Origin: Io17-Chloro-G2 sp034420695
Lineage (GTDB): Bacteria > Chloroflexota > Dehalococcoidia > Lucifugimonadales > UBA3495
Length of the DNA: 61,293 nucleotides
Assembly: GCA_034420695.1 (NCBI GenBank)
Contig: DAOULB010000038.1
Coordinates: 1 to 61,293 of the forward strand
Direction: 5' to 3'
A program made the translations under genes and the position numbers. The notes below the pieces were generated by a model that searched no databases, had not been told where the DNA came from, and saw only the letters and a list, made by a program, of their open reading frames with translations. Below are positions 16,938-25,395 of this stretch, one piece after another; position 1 is the first letter of the stretch; each line of letters starts with the position of its first letter.

Positions 16938-17537
16938 ATGCCCCAAGAATTCACCATACCCAGCATGAGAAACCTGGAAGGCCAGCTCTCAGACCTGCGC
17001 CAGGACGTCTCCCAACTGCTGGCCACCTGCAGGAAGAACACCGACACCAACCCGGAAGACGAACACACCGCGGCAAGGGAGGAATTCCTGGAAAGCCTCC
17101 AAAAGAGCCTGACAGGCTGGGCAGACCAGCTGGAGGAAGTCCAACCGCCGGAGCCCCCAAGGGACAAGCCCCTCCGCACCTACCGGGGAGAAAGACACCC
17201 CAACGGCCGCACGGAAGTCACCGTGACCACCTGGGAGTGCATCAAGAGCAAGAGCCTCTACCTGGGACCCCGGCAGGAGGATGAGACCAGGGTCAGGCGA
17301 AGCACCTACGAATGGGGCACAAAGGGGCCCAGGGCACAGGTGCTGGCCCAAGCCCTGCTGGAAGACTTCACCAAGGACCCCGAGTACGCCCGGGAACGGG
17401 CAGAGGACTTCACCGGCGAGGTAACCGCCAAGCTTCCCATCAGCCGCTGGACCATCTGCAACGACCAAATATCCGCCTGGATAGAGGACCACCCACCCCT
17501 GTCCAAGGCGGCAGCGGATATCCCCCTAGCCGCCTAG
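16938..17537 (+). CDS. DUF6166-like protein
   Basis: A 199-residue protein. After a coiled-coil-like N-terminus (residues 1-70) comes RTYRGERHPNGRTEVTVT, then YLGPRQEDETRVRRSTYEWG and AQVLAQALLEDFTKDPEYAR, matching the DUF6166 family found on plasmids and phages. The position directly before the PRTRC C gene may mean it belongs to that operon. Function unknown. Confidence 0.7.
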   Translation: MPQEFTIPSMRNLEGQLSDLRQDVSQLLATCRKNTDTNPEDEHTAAREEFLESLQKSLTGWADQLEEVQPPEPPRDKPLRTYRGERHPNGRTEVTVTTWECIKSKSLYLGPRQEDETRVRRSTYEWGTKGPRAQVLAQALLEDFTKDPEYARERAEDFTGEVTAKLPISRWTICNDQISAWIEDHPPLSKAAADIPLAA

Positions 17538-17571
17538 AGGGAACACCAACCATAAGAGGAGACAAAGAGCC

Positions 17572-17760
17572 ATGGCCCGAATATTCGTCTATGACGGGCG
17601 GGAGTTCCCCGACCCGGACCCGGAGATGACCATCGACCAAGTCAAGGCAAGCCTTGCCGACTTCTTCGGAGAGGTGGCCAACGCCACCGTCAAGGAGACC
17701 AAGAAGGACGACGACACCATCTACGAGTTCCAGAAGAGGGTGGGCACCAAGGGGGCATGA
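17572..17760 (+). CDS. PRTRC system protein C (ubiquitin-like)
   Basis: A 62-residue protein that matches PRTRC protein C almost end to end: ARIFVYDGREFPDPDPEMT, a VKASLADFFGEVANATVKE middle, and the tail DDTIYEFQKRVGTKGA. The family belongs to the prokaryotic ubiquitin-like group (Prok_Ub). The C-terminus ends in KGA rather than a free glycine pair; removal of the last alanine by the JAMM enzyme next door would expose a glycine (inference). ATG start with AAGAGGAG upstream; the stop overlaps the next ATG. Confidence 0.88.
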   Translation: MARIFVYDGREFPDPDPEMTIDQVKASLADFFGEVANATVKETKKDDDTIYEFQKRVGTKGA

Positions 17761-17990
17761 ACAACCAGGACGTCATCAAAGCACTGGCCCAAGTCCCAAC
17801 CACGAACCTCCGGATAGTGGCCATCGCCGAGGAACTCATGACGGCTGAGGGCTACATCGACCAGAACAGGGCGATGGAACGCATGCCGGAACTGGAAGAG
17901 GCCCGGGCCCAGGCGGAACGCTACGCCGCCGCCACCAACCAACTCCTCAGGGACCTCCAATGCTCCTTAAACAAAGACCCCTTCTACTAG
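17757..17990 (+). CDS. Small helical protein in PRTRC cassette
   Basis: A 77-residue protein, mostly helical with a likely coiled coil (residues 40-65, PELEEARAQAERYAAATNQL). It lies between PRTRC C and the next cassette gene with overlaps on both sides, so translational coupling is likely. Not recognised; by position it may be an extra cassette component. Confidence 0.55.
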   Translation: MNNQDVIKALAQVPTTNLRIVAIAEELMTAEGYIDQNRAMERMPELEEARAQAERYAAATNQLLRDLQCSLNKDPFY

Positions 17991-18823
17991 AGGCCCTTGC
18001 CCAGGTCCTCATCCCCCAACCACCCTCCATCTCCCACGCCCTCAGCCTCCTGAACACCACCGACGATTACGCATGGTTCAGGAATACAGTCCAGGAACTC
18101 CTGCCGGAACAGGCGAAAGAGATCCTGGCCATTGCCAACCCCGGGAAGCAGATGGACGCCTTCGTCGCCGCCTTCAGCGAGGAGCACTTCCCCCTGGACG
18201 AGGGCTGGATAGACGGCTTCTACGACCAGACCGACGAGCACTCAATCTGGGCCCTGCTGAAACAGGGCATCCCCTGCATCCTGTTGGGCTTCGACGACGA
18301 GGACCTGCACAACATCTGGGAAAGCTGGGGACCCGCCATGGGGTCAATGCTCCTACTCGCCAGGGAGCCGGACTACTACTACGCCGGAGCAGTCCCAAGG
18401 ATCGCCTGGTTCGAAGAAGCAAGCTTCCACCTCCCCCGAGAAACCCTGGACAGAGTGCCCAGGAACGGCATCCCCCTCCAGGACCTGGAGCAAGCCCTCC
18501 AAGGCACTCCCCTGCAAGGAGTCGCCGATGCCGCCTCCTGGGTCTATTGCAACACCGATAACGGCATCCTGAACGTGTCCCCCTTTGGAGAGGAGTTCTA
18601 CGGTTTCTGCGACCCCTGGACCCATGACTCAGTCCAGATAATAAGGAAGGAGTGGCAGAAGGCCGAAGCCCTGACCCAGAGGGTCAACACCATCCAGGAA
18701 TGGCTCAAGGAAGACCTCAAGGGCCGCTTTCCACAGGTACTGGACTTCACCCTGGAAAGGGTGGGCCACCTTCCCCACAACCAAGGCCGGCAGAGCGCCG
18801 GCGGCCCGGAGCACAAGCAATGA
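17960..18823 (+). CDS. Cassette protein of unknown function (position of PRTRC F)
   Basis: A 287-residue acidic protein lying between PRTRC C and PRTRC B. Motifs include TTDDYAWFRNTVQELLPEQA, KQMDAFVAAFSEEHFPLDEG, an LLGFDDEDLHNIWESW stretch and an EEFYGFCDPWTHDSVQIIRK end. In other PRTRC operons protein F sits here, but I cannot confirm that it is homologous. It starts 31 bases before the end of the previous gene and its stop overlaps the B start. Possibly an adaptor for the conjugation system. Confidence 0.55.
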   Translation: MLLKQRPLLLEALAQVLIPQPPSISHALSLLNTTDDYAWFRNTVQELLPEQAKEILAIANPGKQMDAFVAAFSEEHFPLDEGWIDGFYDQTDEHSIWALLKQGIPCILLGFDDEDLHNIWESWGPAMGSMLLLAREPDYYYAGAVPRIAWFEEASFHLPRETLDRVPRNGIPLQDLEQALQGTPLQGVADAASWVYCNTDNGILNVSPFGEEFYGFCDPWTHDSVQIIRKEWQKAEALTQRVNTIQEWLKEDLKGRFPQVLDFTLERVGHLPHNQGRQSAGGPEHKQ

Positions 18824-19527
18824 CCAAAACACAGGAACAGAGCCCAATACTCTGGGCAGTCCCCGGGACCAATATCCAGGAAATCCCCCGGGACCCCCTG
18901 AGAGTACGCATCGACGTCCACGAAGACACCATCCTGCTCCGCAACTTCGACAAGGGACACAACACCGTCAGGACCATATCCGCAGACGACCTGAGAGGCA
19001 TATTCTCGGCAAAGATGGAGATAACCTCAGGCCTCATGCCGCCCCACACCATCTGGTGGAACCAAGGACCCAACGGCCCCATAGCCGCCCAGTACCGACC
19101 GCCAACGGTCTGGTCCGCCGCCCTCCAAACGGAGGTATCCAAACCGCCCAAGAGATTCAGCCTGCCCATGCCAGGCCTTGTCTTCATAACCTCACCGGGC
19201 AGGGCGCCCTGGGTCTTTGCCGCAAAGAGCCGGCCATCCAGCCCCGACGACGACCTGTACCACGTCCCAACCTTCAACGTCTTCGAGAACGGCAGGGTGT
19301 GCGCCGGCAGCCACAGCTTCCCCAACGAGGTCGAAGAAATCCCCGACTCTTTCTTCCTCTCCTTCTTCTCCCAGACCGGACACACCCAGGGAAGGTCGAA
19401 GAAGCACCCCGACAACCTGCTCGCCCTGTGGGAGGAGATAGATGGAAAACAAAAGTACCCTATGGCCGACCTGGTTAGGGTCCATTCTGTCCGGAAGGCC
19501 ATGTCAATCACAGAAAGCCGGTACTGA
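18820..19527 (+). CDS. PRTRC system protein B (E2-like, Prok-E2_D)
   Basis: A 235-residue protein of the PRTRC B/Prok-E2_D family. The key stretch is PTFNVFENGRVCAGSHSFP, with the presumed catalytic cysteine at residue 161, followed by EIPDSFFLSFFSQTGHTQG and DNLLALWEEIDG. By homology it takes the ubiquitin-like protein from the ThiF-like E1 and passes it to a target; the target is unknown. ATG start overlaps the previous stop. The gene for the JAMM peptidase begins within its end. Confidence 0.85.
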   Translation: MTKTQEQSPILWAVPGTNIQEIPRDPLRVRIDVHEDTILLRNFDKGHNTVRTISADDLRGIFSAKMEITSGLMPPHTIWWNQGPNGPIAAQYRPPTVWSAALQTEVSKPPKRFSLPMPGLVFITSPGRAPWVFAAKSRPSSPDDDLYHVPTFNVFENGRVCAGSHSFPNEVEEIPDSFFLSFFSQTGHTQGRSKKHPDNLLALWEEIDGKQKYPMADLVRVHSVRKAMSITESRY

Positions 19528-20149
19528 CCAAGCACCGAAGCCCGAGACGGACCAACCCGCCACGCCTGCCCTCCCCGTAGGCTATATCATCAACAAAAGG
19601 TCAGGGCCAGCGGGAGAGAGAGGCACAGGCTACGACTACCTCCTGTCCCGGGAGGGCCTCCACGTCGAGGCCGAAAGCGCACTGCTCAGGGCCAGGAGCC
19701 CAGTCCTTGCCGGGCCAGTCAAAGGACTGGCCAGCGCAGGCCCGTACCTGGAGCTACCCAACGGGCCCATCCCAGGGAACATAGTCCACATGGGCATCGC
19801 ATGGCTCAGGGAGAGCAGGGGCACAGAGAGGTTCTTTGCCATCTGCTGGGACGGCAGCGCCTACCGACCCGTGGTCCCCGACCAAGAGGGAACCACCGCG
19901 TCCCTCACCTACGACCCAAACATCAGGAATGCTGTCGCGGAGTTCCACTCCCACGGATACCTGCGGGCATTCTTCTCCAGGACCGACGACCGGGACGAAC
20001 AGGGCTTCCGCATCTACGGAGTCGTCGGCCGCCTTGACCAGCCCAAACCCGAGGCCAAGCTCCGCCTGGGCATCTACGGCAACTTCACGCCCCTGACCTG
20101 GGAACAAGCTTTCTCCGGCCCTCCGCCCAACGTCGAGTTCGTCGCCTGA
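19442..20149 (+). CDS. PRTRC system protein A (JAMM/Prok-JAB peptidase)
   Basis: A 235-residue protein with a complete JAMM motif: H169-x-H171, then seven residues, S179-x2-D182 (FHSHGYLRAFFSRTDDRD). This zinc peptidase type removes ubiquitin-like tags or trims their C-termini. The N-terminus (residues 1-40) is low-complexity, then LPVGYIINKRSG starts the folded part. I keep the ATG at 19442, which overlaps gene B by 86 bases, because a strong GGAGGAGATAG ribosome site sits in front and no later start exists before the domain. Belongs to the same cassette. Confidence 0.85.
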   Translation: MENKSTLWPTWLGSILSGRPCQSQKAGTDQAPKPETDQPATPALPVGYIINKRSGPAGERGTGYDYLLSREGLHVEAESALLRARSPVLAGPVKGLASAGPYLELPNGPIPGNIVHMGIAWLRESRGTERFFAICWDGSAYRPVVPDQEGTTASLTYDPNIRNAVAEFHSHGYLRAFFSRTDDRDEQGFRIYGVVGRLDQPKPEAKLRLGIYGNFTPLTWEQAFSGPPPNVEFVA

Positions 20150-20193
20150 AAGACCCCGGCCAGCCAGAAACCGAGAACCCCGGAACAGGACCA

Positions 20194-21066
20194 ATGCAGT
20201 ATCACCTGAACACCGAACGCATCGCCGCCAACCCTAAGATCGTGATAGTCGGCTGCGGGGGCACCGGCGGCTTCGTCGCCGAGTCCCTCTGCCGGCTCTT
20301 CACCGGGCGTGAAGCCGAAATAATCCTCCAGGACCCCGACCTGGTGGAGCCCCACAACCTGCTACGGCAGAACTTCGGGAAAGAGGACATCGGCCGGCCC
20401 AAGAGTGAGGCCCTGGCCGTCCGCCTGGCAAGGGAATACGACCGGACCATCGGCTACGTCACCAAGCCCCTGAGGCCCAGCGACGGCTTCAACAGCCAAG
20501 AGCCGGCCTACCACGGCCAGAAGATACTCATCGGGTGCGTGGACAACGCCCCCGCCCGAAGGGCCATGGCCCAGTCCCTGAACTCCTACAGCCCCAACAC
20601 CTGGCTGATAGACGCCGGCAACGGAACCAACTGGGGCCAGGTTCTCATCGGCAACACCAACGAACTGCAGACCCTGCAGAACCGGGCCTTCGAAGACGGC
20701 CGCTGCAACTTCCTGCCAGCGCCAACCCTCCAGAGGCCGGACCTCCTGACCGCGGTGCCGGACACACCCCCCGACTTAGACTGCGCCGCGGCCCTGGACC
20801 TCACCGATCAGGACCCCACCATCAACAGCATGATGGCCGCCTGGGTCACCCACGTAGTCCGGAGAATGATGGCCGGAAAATGCCCCTTCATGGCCCTCTA
20901 CCTCGACCTGGAACAGGGCACCATGGCCCCCACCTACGCCACGCCGAAGGCCGTGGAAAAGGTCGTCGAGAGAATGGGCCGGGAACAAGAGGAAGGGTAC
21001 AGCCAGGACGATTACCAAGGGCCCGAAGACGACGACGAGGAAGACGACGGACCAGACGAGGAATAA
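20194..21066 (+). CDS. PRTRC ThiF/E1-like ubiquitin-activating protein
   Basis: A 290-residue ThiF-family protein. The nucleotide site KIVIVGCGGTGGFVAESL lies at residues about 10-30, followed by LQDPDLVEPHNLLRQNFGK, the acidic/arginine segment that binds ATP-Mg in E1 enzymes, and GCVDNAPARRAM and LIDAGNGTNWGQVLIG. The later part holds DCAAALDLTDQDPTINSMMA, with a cysteine typical of this subfamily. It should adenylate the C-terminus of PRTRC C. It ends in a D/E-rich tail. ATG start with GGAACAGGA upstream. Confidence 0.9.
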   Translation: MQYHLNTERIAANPKIVIVGCGGTGGFVAESLCRLFTGREAEIILQDPDLVEPHNLLRQNFGKEDIGRPKSEALAVRLAREYDRTIGYVTKPLRPSDGFNSQEPAYHGQKILIGCVDNAPARRAMAQSLNSYSPNTWLIDAGNGTNWGQVLIGNTNELQTLQNRAFEDGRCNFLPAPTLQRPDLLTAVPDTPPDLDCAAALDLTDQDPTINSMMAAWVTHVVRRMMAGKCPFMALYLDLEQGTMAPTYATPKAVEKVVERMGREQEEGYSQDDYQGPEDDDEEDDGPDEE

Positions 21067-21125
21067 GCCCCTCCAAGGTAAACCACAAGAGGATCCCGCC
21101 CACACCAGGAAAAGGAGAAAGGGCC

Positions 21126-21632
21126 ATGGCCAACGAAGAGACCACCACCCAGGAGAGGGAGGAAGAGACCCAGGACACCACCCAGGGTGATGAAGAAGAA
21201 AACTCCGGGGCCCCAGAGAGCGAAGACACCCCGGACGACAACACCAACGGCGAAGAAACCAACGAAGGCCAGGAGCCAGGAGAGAACCAACAGCCGAGAC
21301 AGGCGCCCCACACCCCCGTCTCTGTGAAAGCAGTCCTCTCCATAGAAAACGGCCGGGGCACCATCGGAATAAAGAAGGGGGACACCGACCCCTTCATCGC
21401 CACCTTCCAGGACACGGACCTATTGCTCCTGGCGGAGCAACTGCCCGGGGTGATACAGGAGGCCACCGCCCAGTGGGACCAGAACCCCAAGCACCCGGAG
21501 CACCGGCCCCAGCCGGCCAGAAGGAACAGGCAGAGGAACAACACCCAAGCACCCGCGAACCCCGCCCCAGCCCCTGAGACGGAAACCAGGGAACCGGAGC
21601 CGGCCAAGCCAGCAACCCTGCCCCTCTTCTAG
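21126..21632 (+). CDS. Acidic PRTRC-associated protein with clamp-like C-terminus
   Basis: A 168-residue protein. Residues 1-62 are disordered and very acidic (runs of E, T, D, N); a short folded core (PVSVKAVLSIENGRGTIGIK, then TDLLLLAEQLPGVIQEATAQ) follows; the last 50 residues are proline- and arginine-rich and end ATLPLF. The ending resembles sliding-clamp binding tails. It follows the ThiF gene by 59 bases. No family recognised; could be an analogue of another PRTRC protein. Confidence 0.55.
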   Translation: MANEETTTQEREEETQDTTQGDEEENSGAPESEDTPDDNTNGEETNEGQEPGENQQPRQAPHTPVSVKAVLSIENGRGTIGIKKGDTDPFIATFQDTDLLLLAEQLPGVIQEATAQWDQNPKHPEHRPQPARRNRQRNNTQAPANPAPAPETETREPEPAKPATLPLF

Positions 21633-21665
21633 GAAGATCAACAAGGCCAAGAGAACAAGGAACCA

Positions 21666-21884
21666 ATGACCGTCACCATCAAGCCAAGGAGAAACCCCGG
21701 CAGACGCTCCAAGGACGGCGTCCTCTCCTACCCGGAACTGAAAGCAGACATGAGGCCTTGCTCCGGAAGGTGCTCCAGGGGCGAGGCCAGGGTCCTAACC
21801 CCCCACGACGTGTGGAGACACAGCCCCAAGCAGGTCCTCGCCGAGTGCCACGACTGCCGGGCACAGACCCGCTGGACGGGTTGA
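21666..21884 (+). CDS. Small Cys-rich basic protein
   Basis: A 72-residue protein with cysteine pairs CSGRC (residues about 32-36) and CHDC (about 61-64), suitable for one zinc site. Arginine-rich N-terminus. It is the last gene before a terminator, so it likely closes this transcript. No family recognised. Confidence 0.5.
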   Translation: MTVTIKPRRNPGRRSKDGVLSYPELKADMRPCSGRCSRGEARVLTPHDVWRHSPKQVLAECHDCRAQTRWTG

Positions 21885-21900
21885 CCAATCCCTGAAGAAA

Positions 21901-21929
21901 GGGGCCGCTTCCCCTGTGACAGCGGCCCC
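21901..21929 (+). other. Perfect 9-bp hairpin
   Basis: GGGGCCGCT (21901-21909) pairs with AGCGGCCCC (21921-21929) around an 11-base loop, 25 bases before the next terminator. It may reinforce termination or act as an RNA-stability element. Confidence 0.45.
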
Positions 21930-21953
21930 AAGGAAAGTGACCAGCCACACCAA

Positions 21954-21980
21954 GCCCCTCCACGGCGAGGGGCCTTTTTT
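21954..21980 (+). terminator. Rho-independent terminator
   Basis: GCCCCTC (21954-21960) and GAGGGGC (21967-21973) form a stem with a six-base loop, followed by CTTTTTT. It ends the operon that carries the PRTRC cassette; the next gene begins 34 bases later, so a promoter or read-through is expected there. Confidence 0.85.
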
Positions 21981-22013
21981 CGTTCCAAACACAGGAAGGG
22001 AGAAACCTGCACA

Positions 22014-22667
22014 ATGGCAGAAGAAGAGACACAGGAGCCTCAGACCATGCAGTCCCAGGAAGACCAAGACCTCCTGGAACGACTTGACCTCCACACCGCC
22101 GCCGCCGGGCAGTTCAACGCCACCTGCGACGCCTTCGCCATGGACGAAGAGCAGGAGCACCTCTACTTCCTGTCATTGCTGGGGTCCCAGACCGCCATCA
22201 AGGCAATGGCCGCCGAGCTGATGAAACAACCCCCGGGCACCGGCTTCCTCCAAAGGGGAACGCCCATGCACGGAATCCAACTAGGCTACAAGTCCTTCAA
22301 GATCCCGTCCCACACCACGGGCACGTGGACCGCCAAGATCACCCGCCTTCCCGCCAGCCGCGGTTACCACGGCATGGTGTACACCAAGACCGCAGAACAC
22401 GGCTACGACAACAACAACTTCCTGCTGCTGGCCCGGGACCAAGATGAACTCCCAGACCTCTACTACCGTTTCCTGAACAAGAGGAGCAGCCTCCCCATGC
22501 ACCCAAGCTGGGCCCCCTGGCTCTGGGGAAGGGCCGTCCGCATCCACGAAGCGGAGAAGCTTACATCCGCGGGCGTAACCGCCTACTGGTGCATGTTCAA
22601 CGAGGAACTGCTGAAAATAGACCTGACCTTCGGAATAACCCACCACGAACTACCCCTTCCCGACTAG
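22014..22667 (+). CDS. Hypothetical protein
   Basis: A 217-residue protein. The first 25 residues are glutamate/glutamine-rich; the rest is a mixed fold with RGYHGMVYTKTAEHGYDNNN and a GRAVRIHEAEKLTSAG stretch. First gene after the terminator, preceded by AGGGAGA. No family recognised. Confidence 0.5.
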   Translation: MAEEETQEPQTMQSQEDQDLLERLDLHTAAAGQFNATCDAFAMDEEQEHLYFLSLLGSQTAIKAMAAELMKQPPGTGFLQRGTPMHGIQLGYKSFKIPSHTTGTWTAKITRLPASRGYHGMVYTKTAEHGYDNNNFLLLARDQDELPDLYYRFLNKRSSLPMHPSWAPWLWGRAVRIHEAEKLTSAGVTAYWCMFNEELLKIDLTFGITHHELPLPD

Positions 22668-22776
22668 GTCTACCAACTCCTACCAGACCAGGCGCGTCGC
22701 CACCAAGATAAAGGCCCCCGTCCTTCTCCTGGACTCGTCCGGGGTTCCCAAGACGACCGGAAGGAGGAAGAGCGCC

Positions 22777-23418
22777 ATGTCCGCATACGTCGAGACCAGG
22801 AAAAGCGACCAGTGCCGCTGCCCCGTCTGCCACGAAGACCCCCAGGACCAAGGCCTTGGAGAAACCATGGCCCAGGCCTGGCTCAGGGAGAGAAGGGACG
22901 ACCCAACCCACGACGAAAACGAATGCCGCATGGAATTCATAGAGATGTTCGGCTTCGCCGTCCTCACCATGAGCGCCGTGGACTTCCTCCGCCCCTACGG
23001 GCCCCTGCTCGAGGTCGGGGCCGGCAGCGGCTACTGGAGCCAGGAACTGATCGAGGCCGGCATCGACACCGTCGCCACCGACCCCAAGCCCTGGCACAAC
23101 AAAAGGGGACGAGGTTTCGACGCCTGGGCCCCCATCAAAAGGCTCAAAGCCCAAGACGCCATAGCCACCTATCCCGACCGGAACCTCCTGATCTGCTGGC
23201 CGGACAACCTGCACCTGGACCCCTCCGACTGGCCCTACCAGGCCGTGAAAGCGTTCCAGGGAGAGCACCTGGTCCTAGTAGGAGAGGACAGCGCCGGCTG
23301 CACCGGCACCCCGAAAATGTTCGCCTTCCTGGAGAGGGAATACCAGCCCCACGACCTGCATTACATACCCCGCTTCACCGGGATCCACGACCGGCTCGAG
23401 GTCTGGAAAAGGAAATAG
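22777..23418 (+). CDS. SAM-dependent methyltransferase-like protein
   Basis: A 213-residue protein with an N-terminal cysteine pair (CRCPVCHED) and a class I methyltransferase motif I, LLEVGAGSGYWSQELIEAG, at residues about 76-94. The later strands (DTVATDPKPW, NLLICWPDN, EHLVLVGEDSAG) fit the Rossmann order. Substrate unknown; near a DUF6094 methyltransferase-like gene. ATG start with GGAGGAAGAG upstream. Confidence 0.75.
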   Translation: MSAYVETRKSDQCRCPVCHEDPQDQGLGETMAQAWLRERRDDPTHDENECRMEFIEMFGFAVLTMSAVDFLRPYGPLLEVGAGSGYWSQELIEAGIDTVATDPKPWHNKRGRGFDAWAPIKRLKAQDAIATYPDRNLLICWPDNLHLDPSDWPYQAVKAFQGEHLVLVGEDSAGCTGTPKMFAFLEREYQPHDLHYIPRFTGIHDRLEVWKRK

Positions 23419-23492
23419 GAGGAAAGACAGAGAAACAAAAGCGGCAGACCAGAGACACCAGGAACCACCGAACACAGGAGAAGAAAACACCC

Positions 23493-23654
23493 TTGAAAAC
23501 CGCCATCCACAGCGCCAAGAACATGATAACCAACGGCATCCAGCAGCTGGGCAGCCTTCTGGCCTCCGGCCCGGACCCCTACCCCGGAAGCCCGGCCAGC
23601 CACACCAATTTCGAGATGGAATTGGAGATACTCCGGGCCCGCTGCATGCTCTAG
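23493..23654 (+). CDS. Small hypothetical protein
   Basis: A 53-residue protein starting at TTG with AGGAG 12 bases upstream, so support is moderate. It contains AIHSAKNMITNGIQQLGSLL, a likely amphipathic helix, and an acidic end. The alternate long reading frame through the upstream gene is not real. Confidence 0.4.
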   Translation: MKTAIHSAKNMITNGIQQLGSLLASGPDPYPGSPASHTNFEMELEILRARCML

Positions 23655-23688
23655 GGCAAAGGCCCCGGCAAAAGAAAAGATGACCTAA

Positions 23689-23718
23689 CCTGCTGGCCCC
23701 GCAGAGGCGGCCAGCAGG
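23689..23718 (+). terminator. Perfect 10-bp hairpin
   Basis: CCTGCTGGCC (23689-23698) and GGCCAGCAGG (23709-23718) form a perfect stem with a ten-base loop, 35 bases upstream of the DUF6094 gene. No T run follows; it could be an attenuator, a terminator needing Rho, or an RNA-protection element. Confidence 0.4.
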
Positions 23719-23752
23719 CCCCCAAGGAAAAGAAACAGGGAGGAAAGAGCCA

Positions 23753-24802
23753 ATGAGGCTAGCCGGACAGGCCAAGGGAGGGTTCTACCCCACCCCTCTC
23801 CGGGTCGTCGACATGATCGAGCCCCTCATCGAAATAGACAACGCCACCCGCTTCGCCGGACCCCGGGTGCTCCGCATCCTCGACCCCTGCTGCGGCCCCG
23901 GCGACGCCGTCCAACGCCTCTCCGACAGGATCCATGAGAGGCGCCCAAGCATAGGCCAAGAGGTCTACGGCATCGAGCTGGAACGCCAGAGGGCCAGGAC
24001 CGCCACCGACAAGCTGGACCACACCCTGCAGTCCGACCTCTTCCAGACCATGGTCAGCAACGCCTCATTCAGCCTCCTCTACCTGAACCCACCCTACGAC
24101 TTCGACCAGGAACAGAAGAGGGTGGAACAGGCCTTCCTTACCCACTGCACCAAGCATCTGGTGACCAACGGGCTGCTGGTCTTCATAGTCCCCAGGCACC
24201 GCCTCGCCGTCTCCGCCCGCTACCTCTCCGCCAACTACTGGAACATACGCTGCTACGCCTTCCCCCTGCCCGAATACGAGGACTTCGACCAAGTAGTCCT
24301 GCTGGGGCAAAAGAGAGAGACCCCGCAGCTGGCCGAGGTCGCGGAGAACCGCATCAACCACATCTCCCTAGGCCCCCTAGACCGGGTCAGCGTCCTGGAG
24401 GAAGGCCAGGAACCGATAGTAAGCACACCCACTGTGCCGGCCAAGACCATCCTCTTCACCACCAAGGGCATGGACCCCCTGACCGCAGCCACCGAGGCAC
24501 AGGCCGCCGGCCTGTGGGCCAACCGGGAGATGCAGGACAAGTTCTGGCCCGAAGAGACCAGGCCCACCAGGCCCCTCATGCCCCTGAGAAGGGGCCACAT
24601 AGCGCAGCTCATGGCCGCAGGTTTCCTGGACAACCTGTCCATAGATACCGAGGACCAGAGGATACTGGTCAAGGGCCGCACCACCAAGACGTCCGTCCTG
24701 GTAAGCTCCGACGAGGAGCAGGAGACCTGGCAGGACAAGATGACCACCACGATAACCGCCATGGACATGCAGACCGGGGAGATCACCGACATACGGGCCT
24801 GA
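23753..24802 (+). CDS. DUF6094 adenine methyltransferase-like protein
   Basis: A 349-residue protein. It opens with RLAGQAKGGFYPTPLRVVDM, then motif I (ILDPCCGPGDAVQRL) and the catalytic NPPY (residues 112-115) of N6-adenine methyltransferases. The second half lacks a clear target-recognition domain. DUF6094 proteins occur on phages and plasmids; methylation of DNA is the natural guess but has not been shown for the family as far as I know. Start ATG with GGGAGGAAAGAG upstream. Confidence 0.83.
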   Translation: MRLAGQAKGGFYPTPLRVVDMIEPLIEIDNATRFAGPRVLRILDPCCGPGDAVQRLSDRIHERRPSIGQEVYGIELERQRARTATDKLDHTLQSDLFQTMVSNASFSLLYLNPPYDFDQEQKRVEQAFLTHCTKHLVTNGLLVFIVPRHRLAVSARYLSANYWNIRCYAFPLPEYEDFDQVVLLGQKRETPQLAEVAENRINHISLGPLDRVSVLEEGQEPIVSTPTVPAKTILFTTKGMDPLTAATEAQAAGLWANREMQDKFWPEETRPTRPLMPLRRGHIAQLMAAGFLDNLSIDTEDQRILVKGRTTKTSVLVSSDEEQETWQDKMTTTITAMDMQTGEITDIRA

Positions 24803-24958
24803 CCACCCCCTGCCGCCCCCGCCAGGACAACCAAAGCCCCATGACCTAAAATCAGGGATCCAGCAACACCAAGCCAAAGACCATCCCCCTGGGCCGCCCA
24901 CCAGCCTCACCCACCAAAGGCCCAAGGCCCAGGGCCAGCCGCCAAGAGGAAAGACGCC

Positions 24959-25357
24959 ATGACCCAAGAAGACCCGCAGGAATACTCATTCCTTATAACC
25001 GTCCCGAAGGAACGCCTCCAGGACATGCAGCAGGCCATGGAACACGCCCAACTACCCTTCCACCCCCTCCGGGACATAACCGCCGACGTCGACGCCTTCA
25101 TGCCCGGGGTCAATCTGGGCTCCGGCATACCGGGCGCCGTCGAGGAAATCAACAAGTACCTGGCGTTCTTCGACGACCACCCCAGGGTCCCCTCCGACTA
25201 CGACACCTGGCCCCCCGAAAGGGCCCTCCAGTTCCTGCACATGGCCAACGAAAACTTCCCCTGGGACAGCGACACCAAGACCATACTGGAAGCCACCGAG
25301 CACGTCTGGACAGAGATCGCCGCGCAGTACCCCGAAGCATTCAACAGCCCCCATTGA
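24959..25357 (+). CDS. Element-specific paralogue family protein (member 2)
   Basis: A 132-residue protein with YSFLITVPKERLQDMQQAM, then VDAFMPGVNLGSGIPGAVEE, EINKYLAFFDDHP and RALQFLHMANENFPWDSDTK. The layout is shared with members at 13638 and 25396; the stretches VAPGINLGWEIPN and FLKMANAHFTW in the latter align well with it. Unknown function. Confidence 0.6.
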   Translation: MTQEDPQEYSFLITVPKERLQDMQQAMEHAQLPFHPLRDITADVDAFMPGVNLGSGIPGAVEEINKYLAFFDDHPRVPSDYDTWPPERALQFLHMANENFPWDSDTKTILEATEHVWTEIAAQYPEAFNSPH

Positions 25358-25395
25358 CCCGGGCCCCACGGGACCCCACAGGAGAAAAGAAAGCG

